Of a stretch of DNA of 21,500 bases, positions 15,243 through 21,500 are shown piece by piece. The DNA lies in the NCBI GenBank assembly GCA_030592835.1, contig JAUVIJ010000005.1:1-21500 (forward strand). Direction: 5' to 3'. Source of the DNA: Candidatus Cloacimonadota bacterium. GTDB taxonomy: Bacteria > Cloacimonadota > Cloacimonadia > Cloacimonadales > TCS61. Every line of letters begins with the position of its first letter. Positions within the stretch are counted from its first letter, which is position 1. The notes below the pieces were generated by a model. That model was not told the origin of the DNA. It did no database searches and saw nothing but the letters and a program-made list of their open reading frames with translations. A program made the position numbers and the translations under genes.

Positions 15243-16357
15243 TGTTTTTAACTTTTTTATATATATTTATTGGGATAAATGTATGCATATATTTCATCTT
15301 CCTGATCGTTTTTTACAGAGGATCATCTCGAAAATTATCCCTGGCGAATTTTGAAAAAAAGAAAGTTTCGGTTATCATAGCTGCCCGGAATGAAGAAAAG
15401 AACCTGTCCGGATTACTAACAGGTCTGGTTAATCAGAGTTATCCCCAGGAACTGATAGAGATCATTGTGGCTGATGATGGTTCGGAAGATAATACTGCAG
15501 GGGTAGTGACCGAATTTTCCCGGAAATGGTCGAATATTAGACTTCTCCCTGTGCAAAACAGATCTGTGTCTGTCTCTTTTAAAAAAAATGCACTTGGACA
15601 GGCTATTGATGCCAGTTCAGGTGAGATCATCATCACTACTGATGCAGATTGCACAGTTGGAAAATACTGGATTCAGTCTTTCGTTTATTTATTTGATACG
15701 GATATTGCTATGGTCGCGGGTTTCTCCAGGACAAACATAGAGTTTTCACCTGCTACCAGTCTTGTCCAGAAATATGAACATTTTGATTTCAATGCAATGT
15801 TTCTGACTGCAGCGGCAGCGATCAACAGCGGTCTTTATTTTTCCTGCTCGGGACAGAATTTGGCTTATACCAGAGAAGCTTTCCGTAAAGTGGGAGGATT
15901 CAGTAGTATTCTTCATATTGAATCAGGAGATGATGTTAACCTGATGCAATTGTTTCGGAAGAAGCATTTCAAGATCATATTCAATAGTAATTCTAAAAAT
16001 TTCATAAAAACAAGACCGGTTTGTAGTTGGAAGGATTTGCTCAATCAGAGAAGCAGATGGGCATCTAATATGAAGTGGCAACTTATCCTGAATCCTGTGT
16101 TTTTTATCTATCTGATCAGTGTATTTGTCACTACTCTGATACCCTTTGTACTGATTTTTCTGTATCCTTTTTATGCTATTATAATACTGGTTTTAAAGTT
16201 AATTATGGAATATAATTTTCTAAAAAAAAATTATATAAAGTTCATCCTGGAAAAAAAAGTATTGAGTTTTTATCCATTATGGTTTATTTTACAACCGGTA
16301 TATATTTTATCTGTCAGTATGATGGGTTTGTTTGATGTTTATAAGTGGAAGAAGTAG
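15242..16357 (+). CDS. Membrane-bound family 2 glycosyltransferase
   Basis: Inverting GT-A glycosyltransferase that adds a sugar from a nucleotide-sugar donor at the inner membrane. It has one N-terminal helix (residues 3-25) and a GT2 domain at about 41-280. The domain shows VSVIIAARNEEKNL, the nucleotide-binding D78-D79, DAD 134-136 (metal), GDD 229-231 (likely acceptor/base region) and QRSRW 269-273 (QxxRW motif of processive-type enzymes). Two or three C-terminal helices follow (about 281-365). The start is GTG, sharing one base with the PBP stop (TAGTG), with AAAGG upstream. Its place directly after a PBP suggests envelope polysaccharide or glycolipid synthesis. The acceptor cannot be named. 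Family and motifs are clear. Confidence 0.9.
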   Translation: MFLTFLYIFIGINVCIYFIFLIVFYRGSSRKLSLANFEKKKVSVIIAARNEEKNLSGLLTGLVNQSYPQELIEIIVADDGSEDNTAGVVTEFSRKWSNIRLLPVQNRSVSVSFKKNALGQAIDASSGEIIITTDADCTVGKYWIQSFVYLFDTDIAMVAGFSRTNIEFSPATSLVQKYEHFDFNAMFLTAAAAINSGLYFSCSGQNLAYTREAFRKVGGFSSILHIESGDDVNLMQLFRKKHFKIIFNSNSKNFIKTRPVCSWKDLLNQRSRWASNMKWQLILNPVFFIYLISVFVTTLIPFVLIFLYPFYAIIILVLKLIMEYNFLKKNYIKFILEKKVLSFYPLWFILQPVYILSVSMMGLFDVYKWKK

Positions 16358-16388
16358 ATATTAAATAGGAAAAAAGTAGGGAGGTCGT

Positions 16389-17843
16389 ATGCTTGATCCA
16401 AAAAGATTTATCATAGTTGCTTTATTGGCCATTTCTTTGATTTTTCTTGTGGCTGAGGATGATTTTGAAAACTGGGCAGATCAACAAAACCAGAGCTTCT
16501 CGGATTATAAACAAGCTCAGGACAAAGCATTTGCAGAATTTCTGGAAAAAGAATGGAAAGATTTTAAACTTTTTAAGGGTGAAATTTTCGATGAAACGCC
16601 CAAACCGGTTGAAATGCCGGTCAGCGAAGTAAAAACCATGGAGAAATTACCGGATACCGGAATTGTAGAGGATGTGAAAATCAAAGCAGTGGTTCTCGAA
16701 CAGGAAGAAGCTGAGGAAAAACACTTTATTGCTTTTGTGGAAAAAGTGGAAGATGCCGATATTGTTCTGGAATACTGGGGAAAACCGGTTAGGCTCAAAT
16801 ATATAGAAAAACTGACTTATAAATTAAAAAAACCCTTTGATCATAAAGATATTGCAAGGTTCTGGAGGGAAGTGAGTAAAACAAATGAAGAGATTTTTCT
16901 CAAACAATTGGGAGAATATAAAAAAGAGATGCAGTTAAATGACTGGGGTTATTGCCTGCTTCTGAATGAGATCGGCAAGAAAATATCTTCCAATTCTAAG
17001 CCCATTACAAAACTATTTGTTTGGTATATGCTGACGAAAACAGGATTTGATACTAAAGTAGGATATAATAAAGATAATCTTTACCTGATGATATCCTCCA
17101 ATGATAAGATTTATGGCGTACCCTACCTTACTTTTAATGATAAGAAATTCTTTATTGTTTCTTTCGGGAAAAAAGAAAAGGTTACAGGTTCGATCTTCAC
17201 ATATGATGGTGACTACCCGAATTCTGATAATAATCTGGAACTGGATCTGACAGAATCACCACGCCTGAAAGAGTCTATTGTTAAAAAAGATCTGCATTTT
17301 AAATATAGTGGAAAACAGTATGATCTGACGATCCATTATGATCAGAGTACAGCCAAGTATCTGGCAAATTATCCCACTACAAAACTGGATATATATTTTA
17401 GAGCTCCCCTTTCGCCAAAAGCTTATGCATCTCTTGCCCGGGAATTAAAGCCCTTGTTAGTCGGGAAAAGTCAGGCAGTAGCGGTTAATATTCTGTTGAG
17501 ATTTGTTCAAACAGCCTTTGCATATAAAACCGATGGTGAACAATTTGGCAGGGAAAAGAGCCTGTTCACCGATGAAACTCTTTTCTATCCCTACTCGGAT
17601 TGCGAAGACAGATCGATATTGTTTGCCTATCTTGTTCGTAATATGCTGGGTATTGAAGTTATAGGTCTTAATTACCCGGGACATATCACAACAGCCGTCA
17701 GGTTTGATGTTTATGTTAAGGGTGATGCTGTGAAATACAAAGGTGTGAGATACTTGATCTGTGATCCTACTTATGTTAATGCTAACATCGGAAGATCGAT
17801 GCCTCAATTGAAGGGAGTAAGACCGAAGTTGATCAAAATCTGA
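16389..17843 (+). CDS. Exported protein with C-terminal transglutaminase-like domain
   Basis: Protein of 484 residues of unknown specific role. Residues 6-22 form a signal peptide or membrane anchor. Residues about 25-125 are highly charged with many Glu/Lys, likely an extended or coiled-coil linker. The middle (about 150-340) has no recognised family. The C-terminal about 120 residues show a transglutaminase/protease-like core with a Cys-His-Asp triad: C405 in YSDCEDRS, H432 in GHITTAV and D459 in CDPTY, with equal spacing of 27. Such folds act as peptidases, cross-linkers or scaffolds outside the cytoplasm. A very strong GGGAGG ribosome site precedes the ATG. It lies between a glycosyltransferase and a GlmU-like gene, so a cell-envelope role is likely but unproved. 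Confidence 0.8.
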   Translation: MLDPKRFIIVALLAISLIFLVAEDDFENWADQQNQSFSDYKQAQDKAFAEFLEKEWKDFKLFKGEIFDETPKPVEMPVSEVKTMEKLPDTGIVEDVKIKAVVLEQEEAEEKHFIAFVEKVEDADIVLEYWGKPVRLKYIEKLTYKLKKPFDHKDIARFWREVSKTNEEIFLKQLGEYKKEMQLNDWGYCLLLNEIGKKISSNSKPITKLFVWYMLTKTGFDTKVGYNKDNLYLMISSNDKIYGVPYLTFNDKKFFIVSFGKKEKVTGSIFTYDGDYPNSDNNLELDLTESPRLKESIVKKDLHFKYSGKQYDLTIHYDQSTAKYLANYPTTKLDIYFRAPLSPKAYASLARELKPLLVGKSQAVAVNILLRFVQTAFAYKTDGEQFGREKSLFTDETLFYPYSDCEDRSILFAYLVRNMLGIEVIGLNYPGHITTAVRFDVYVKGDAVKYKGVRYLICDPTYVNANIGRSMPQLKGVRPKLIKI

Positions 17844-17858
17844 AACGGAGAATTTTGA

Positions 17859-19079
17859 ATGAACTACATAATCTTTGATGATAATAAATGGATCAATTTT
17901 TTCCCGATAACACTGACACGCCCTGTTTTCGATTTAAGATCGGGGATTTTAAAATTGCGACAAAGGATAAAGAGTTTTTTCGGATTTGATACAGATAATT
18001 ATGTAATCTCGAATTATCTGTTGGATCTGTATCATCAAAGACATCCAGATTGGATTCTTAATAAATTGAAAAATGAAAGAACCCTTTTCATTAACAGTAG
18101 GATTAGATTTGATCAGCAAACCGTAGATATGATAAACAATCTGGAACTGAACAATTGTCTGGTAAATGAGGAAGACATCCTTGCTGCACTTTTTCAGCCC
18201 GATGTATCTGAGATAAGCTCCGAGAATGTCCTTGACCTGTTCAAGGATCTGAATCGGACCAGGATCAATATTCGAAGTTGGCAATCTAACTGGGAATTGA
18301 TTTCAGAAAATCGATCCAATATCGAAAATGATTTTGCGGATTTTTTTTATGACAAGGAGAATTATTTTGAAACTGAACTGGGAATTACTGTTATTAATCC
18401 TTATAATATCTGGATAGGTGAGGATACAAAGATAAAACCGGGTGTTGTAATCGATGCAAGCCAGGGTCCGGTAATTCTGGATGAAGGCGTGAACATTCTA
18501 CCCAATGCAGTTATCATCGGTCCTGTTTACATTGGCAAAAAAAGTGTGATCAAGGCTGGAGCCAGGATTTACGAGGGTACTTCGATAGGTCCTTTGTGTA
18601 AAATCGGTGGAGAAGTCGAAGGGACCATTTTTCAGGGTTTTACTAATAAACAGCATGAAGGATTTTTAGGGCACAGTTTTCTAGGTGAATGGATCAATAT
18701 TGGCGCAGGTACAAATAACAGTGATCTGAAGAATAATTATGAGAACGTGAAAATGTATTTTTATCCCAGCCAGACACAAATAACGACTCCGGAAATTTTC
18801 CTGGGAACAATTATTGGAGATCATACTAAGACGGCTGTTAATACTACGATCAATACAGGCACTGTTATTGGTGTCGGTTGCAATTTGTTCGGTCGGGAGG
18901 TTTTTAAAGATCATATTCCATCCCTGAGTTGGGGTACAGGTCAGGAATTAAGAGAACATAATCAGAAAAAATTTCTGGAAACAGCAGGACTCGTCAAAAA
19001 TAGAAGAGATATGGCTTTTTCAGAAGAGGATAAAAAATTTTTCAGAAACATAAAAAATATGGAACAACTTGAAATTTGA
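17859..19079 (+). CDS. Alternative GlmU-type sugar-1-phosphate nucleotidyl/acyltransferase
   Basis: Probable enzyme of UDP-GlcNAc synthesis, of the alternative GlmU family described mainly from Bacteroidetes. The N-terminal domain begins NYIIFDD and has the family motif LTRPVFDLRSG (19-29) in place of the usual LAAGxGTRM of classical GlmU. The C-terminal domain (about 183-350) is a left-handed beta-helix of hexapeptide repeats. Examples are IWIGEDTKIKPGVVID, GPVYIGKKSVIKAG and QGFTNKQHEGFLGHSFLG, the last with the histidines expected for acyl transfer, followed by INIGAGTNNSDLKNNY. The 406-residue length fits. Situated after PBP and glycosyltransferase genes, it would supply precursor to the same wall pathway. 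It starts 15 bp after the previous stop, with a GGAG site. Family assignment is good; the two activities are inferred. Confidence 0.85.
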   Translation: MNYIIFDDNKWINFFPITLTRPVFDLRSGILKLRQRIKSFFGFDTDNYVISNYLLDLYHQRHPDWILNKLKNERTLFINSRIRFDQQTVDMINNLELNNCLVNEEDILAALFQPDVSEISSENVLDLFKDLNRTRINIRSWQSNWELISENRSNIENDFADFFYDKENYFETELGITVINPYNIWIGEDTKIKPGVVIDASQGPVILDEGVNILPNAVIIGPVYIGKKSVIKAGARIYEGTSIGPLCKIGGEVEGTIFQGFTNKQHEGFLGHSFLGEWINIGAGTNNSDLKNNYENVKMYFYPSQTQITTPEIFLGTIIGDHTKTAVNTTINTGTVIGVGCNLFGREVFKDHIPSLSWGTGQELREHNQKKFLETAGLVKNRRDMAFSEEDKKFFRNIKNMEQLEI

Positions 19080-19108
19080 TCATTTCAAGTATGATAAGAG
19101 GATAAATA

Positions 19109-19927
19109 ATGCAGGAATTTGTAGAAGTGATTTTCCGATCGGACAGGATTGGATATTTTGTTAATCAGAAAGATCTGGAACTAATACCTGACACAGATGT
19201 TGTAGTAAAAGTGGAACGCGGGGAAGACATTGGCAGAGTCAATAATTCAAGCTATTATGATGACGGACTGACCACAAAATATGAAAAGGGAGAAATCGAA
19301 AAGGTCTTAAGGATCGCTACTGAACAAGACCTGAAACAGTTGGAAAAAGTCAAAATAAAGGAAAAGGAAGTTCAGGATAAATTCCTTAGTATGGTAAAGA
19401 AACATCCCTTTGAAATGAAATTACTGGATGCTATATATCAGTTGGATGGTAATAAACTGACTTTTTTCTTTACTGCCGAGGGTAGAATTGATTTCAGAGA
19501 ATTTGTTCGGGAACTGGCAACGGAATTCAAAACCAGGATAGAACTTCATCAATCTTCCGGAAGAGAAGATGCGAGAAGATTGGGTGGTCTGGGAATGTGT
19601 GGTAAATCCTATTGCTGTGTTTCCTTCCTGAAAAAATTCAACCAGGTAACGATCCAGATGGCTAAAGATCAGAATCTGATCAGTAATCTGTCCAAGATTT
19701 CCGGTCCCTGCGGTAGATTGCTATGCTGTTTACATTATGAAGAGGATTTTTATCTGGAGAAACAGGAGAAATTTCCTCGACTGACCGATAAAATAACTCA
19801 TAAAGGGATTAACATGTACGTTTCCAAAAATGACTATTATAATGATAAAGTATACCTGTCATCTGAAGATAATGATAACATCATTCTGTCTCTGGATGAG
19901 TATAACAAACTGAAAAAAAAGAGATAA
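19109..19927 (+). CDS. PSP1-domain protein (RicT/YaaT-like)
   Basis: Cytoplasmic protein of 272 residues of the PSP1 C-terminal domain family. In Bacillus subtilis the homologue YaaT (RicT) works in a complex that carries Fe-S clusters and affects RNase Y-dependent RNA maturation. The typical cysteines are all present in two matching CX4CC clusters: C164/C169/C170 (MCGKSYCC) and C201/C206/C207 (CGRLLCC). These probably bind an Fe-S cluster. The rest, with LVRELATEF-like helices and a RIELHQSSGREDARRLGG stretch, is standard for the family. The start has AGAGGATAA upstream, and the stop is immediately followed by the rlmN start. Its exact role in this organism is not known. Confidence 0.9.
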   Translation: MQEFVEVIFRSDRIGYFVNQKDLELIPDTDVVVKVERGEDIGRVNNSSYYDDGLTTKYEKGEIEKVLRIATEQDLKQLEKVKIKEKEVQDKFLSMVKKHPFEMKLLDAIYQLDGNKLTFFFTAEGRIDFREFVRELATEFKTRIELHQSSGREDARRLGGLGMCGKSYCCVSFLKKFNQVTIQMAKDQNLISNLSKISGPCGRLLCCLHYEEDFYLEKQEKFPRLTDKITHKGINMYVSKNDYYNDKVYLSSEDNDNIILSLDEYNKLKKKR

Positions 19928-20953
19928 ATGAAACAGCATCTGCTCGACTTTCATCCCCTGGAATTAGAGCAATATCTGACGACCCTCGGTGAAAAAAATT
20001 ATAGAGTAAAACAGATCACCAATTGGATTTTCAGAAACTATTCAATCGATATAGATCAGATGACAACTCTTCCCAGGAGTTTAAGGGAAAAGCTAACTGA
20101 TGATTTGACTTTTTTCATGCCTGAGATCATTAAAGAGCAGTTGTCTCGGGATGGAACCAGGAAATTTCTGTTGAGATTGTACGATAATGCTCAGATCGAA
20201 ATGGTCCTTATACCTTACAAAGAAAAGAATACTCTTTGTGTATCTTCTCAAGTAGGATGTTCCAGGGAATGTCAATTCTGTGCTACAGGTAGTCTGGGGC
20301 TGGTCAGAAACCTGGAAACTTATGAGATCCTGGTTCAGATTCTCTTGGCAAAGAGAATTCTAAATGATAAGAAGCTGACCAATATTGTATTTATGGGCAT
20401 GGGGGAACCACTCGATAATTATGACAATCTGATCAAAGCAGTAACGATTCTACAGCATGATCTGGGATTTAAGTTCAGCCCCAGAAGAATCACATTGTCT
20501 ACAGTCGGGATCATTCCCAAAATTGATAAATTAAGTGAGTCAGGATTGAAATTGAAGCTTGCTGTATCTCTGAATTCGGCTATCCAGGAAAAAAGAGAAA
20601 TAATCATGCCGGTCGCAGTGAAATATCCTTTAAAAGAATTGAAAAAATCTCTTCTCAACTTCAGTAAGAAAAATCCTTATCGGATAACCTTTGAATATGT
20701 AATGATCAAAGATTTCAATATTTCCCGGGAAGATGCTCTGGCTTTAAGAAAGTTTATTGGCGATATTTCAGCAAAAGTCAACCTGATAAAATGGAACCAG
20801 ATCGAAGGTTATTCCATCGAATCACCTGATGAAAAAGAGATAGACAATTTTATTAATCTACTTTTACCTGCATCTAAAGCGATAACATTCAGAAAAAGCA
20901 GGGGTACTGATATCAAAGCTGCTTGTGGTCAATTAGCTGCGGAATATGTTTAG
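19928..20953 (+). CDS. rlmN: Dual-specificity 23S rRNA/tRNA adenine-C2 methyltransferase
   Basis: Radical SAM enzyme that methylates C2 of A2503 in 23S rRNA and of A37 in some tRNAs. The 341-residue protein holds the CxxxCxxC cluster motif C111/C115/C118 (VGCSRECQFCATG). The two catalytic cysteines expected from the E. coli enzyme are also present: C104 (NTLCVSSQ) and C333 near the end (AACGQLAAE). Other landmarks are the GMGEPLDNYDN and SPRRITLSTVG segments. The ATG follows the previous stop with no spacer, so it is co-translated with the PSP1 gene. All functional residues are present and the length is normal. Confidence 0.96.
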   Translation: MKQHLLDFHPLELEQYLTTLGEKNYRVKQITNWIFRNYSIDIDQMTTLPRSLREKLTDDLTFFMPEIIKEQLSRDGTRKFLLRLYDNAQIEMVLIPYKEKNTLCVSSQVGCSRECQFCATGSLGLVRNLETYEILVQILLAKRILNDKKLTNIVFMGMGEPLDNYDNLIKAVTILQHDLGFKFSPRRITLSTVGIIPKIDKLSESGLKLKLAVSLNSAIQEKREIIMPVAVKYPLKELKKSLLNFSKKNPYRITFEYVMIKDFNISREDALALRKFIGDISAKVNLIKWNQIEGYSIESPDEKEIDNFINLLLPASKAITFRKSRGTDIKAACGQLAAEYV

Positions 20954-20965
20954 TTTGAGGTGATT

Positions 20966-21500
20966 ATGATCGATGCGAAAAATATAGCAAAAATGATAGA
21001 TCATACCGAACTTAATCCACATTCAGGGAAAAAGAAAATTACTAATCTGTGTAATGAAGCAAAGACTTTCGGTTTTCTGGCAGTCTGTGTAAATCCGGTT
21101 AATGTTTCTCTTTGCCGGGAATTGTTGTTGGGAAGTAAAGTTAAACTCTGCTCAGTGGTCGGATTTCCTCTGGGCAGTTCTCGAAGCAGGATTAAAGCTC
21201 TCGAAACTGAGCAGGCAGTAAAAGACGGTGCAGTTGAAATCGATATGGTCATGAATGTCGGTGCTCACAGAGATAAAAGGTACGATTATGTTCTTCAGGA
21301 TATTAAAACAGTTGTTCAAGCCAGTGGAAATGCTCTGGTAAAAGTCATCCTGGAAACCTGCTATTTAATGGATGATGAAATTGTCAGAGCTTGTGAGCTG
21401 GTTATGGAAGCAGGAGCTGATTTCGTTAAAACCTCGACTGGGTTTGGTGCTTTTGGTGCTTTTCCCGATCACATCCGGCTGATGAGAAAAACTGTGGGAC
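20966..21500 (+). CDS. deoC: Deoxyribose-phosphate aldolase (3'-truncated by window edge)
   Basis: Enzyme that splits 2-deoxy-D-ribose 5-phosphate into glyceraldehyde 3-phosphate and acetaldehyde in deoxynucleoside salvage. 178 residues are visible before the window ends; members are usually about 215-225 long, so 40-50 are missing. It begins near-canonically with MIDHTELNP. The active-site residues are present: D93 (EIDMVMNVGA), the Schiff-base lysine K126 (LVKVILET) and the second lysine K155 (DFVKTSTGF). The ATG at 20966 follows the rlmN stop by 12 bp and has a GAGGTG site. The phosphate loop after TSTGFG reads AFGAF instead of the more usual glycine-rich GGAT, a mild variant. Confidence 0.93.
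   Translation, partial: MIDAKNIAKMIDHTELNPHSGKKKITNLCNEAKTFGFLAVCVNPVNVSLCRELLLGSKVKLCSVVGFPLGSSRSRIKALETEQAVKDGAVEIDMVMNVGAHRDKRYDYVLQDIKTVVQASGNALVKVILETCYLMDDEIVRACELVMEAGADFVKTSTGFGAFGAFPDHIRLMRKTVG

Noticed and set aside
1..21500. Alternative genetic code with TGA as sense
   Set aside because: TGA ends the Rrf2, Gx-family, transglutaminase-like and alternative GlmU genes at natural family lengths, and tryptophan is coded by TGG throughout.

Overview
The window is AT-rich DNA from a Gram-negative, double-membraned bacterium. The evidence is a TonB-dependent receptor, a secreted beta-propeller with a type IX/FlgD-like C-terminal sorting domain, and the alternative GlmU-type enzyme best known from Bacteroidetes. 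Together these suggest the FCB group or a neighbouring candidate phylum such as Cloacimonadota. The lineage is an inference. TGA is a normal stop codon here: four genes in the window end on it. Genes are densely packed, with many 1-8 nt overlaps (ATGA, TAATG, TAGTG), so most sit in operons.

Left third (1-7200): a substrate-uptake system is split around an Fe-S biogenesis operon. The 3' end of a BtuC/FecCD-type permease gene enters from the left. A reverse-strand operon follows: an Rrf2/IscR-like regulator, a NifS/IscS-like cysteine desulfurase, and a NifU/IscU scaffold fused to a MIP18-like domain. Divergent from the regulator is a forward operon of an ABC ATPase, a TonB-dependent receptor and a secreted beta-propeller protein. 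The order receptor plus propeller plus BtuCD-like transporter resembles the BtuB/BtuG cobalamin systems of Bacteroides. Iron or siderophore uptake controlled by the adjacent Rrf2 protein is an equally good reading.

Middle (7194-11255): a reverse-strand pair encodes a bifunctional (p)ppGpp synthetase/hydrolase that lacks the usual C-terminal ACT domain, and an overlapping MFS transporter. About 870 bp of gene-free DNA follows, with two clear hairpins and short direct and inverted repeats.

Right half (11256-21500), all forward: serC with its own terminator, then a run of envelope genes. These are an Hpre_diP_synt_I/Gx-type membrane protein, a class A penicillin-binding protein, a membrane glycosyltransferase, an exported transglutaminase-like protein, and an alternative GlmU-type sugar-1-phosphate nucleotidyl/acyltransferase. 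After them come a PSP1/RicT-like protein, rlmN, and a deoC gene cut by the window edge.

The most unusual observation is the cysteine desulfurase. Its natural start (ATGA overlap with the regulator, good Shine-Dalgarno) is followed by an in-frame TGA at codon 9, inside the conserved N-terminal motif. The rest of the protein is intact and keeps the catalytic Lys and Cys, but several usually conserved cofactor-pocket residues are changed. No CRISPR array, tRNA, rRNA or insertion sequence was seen.
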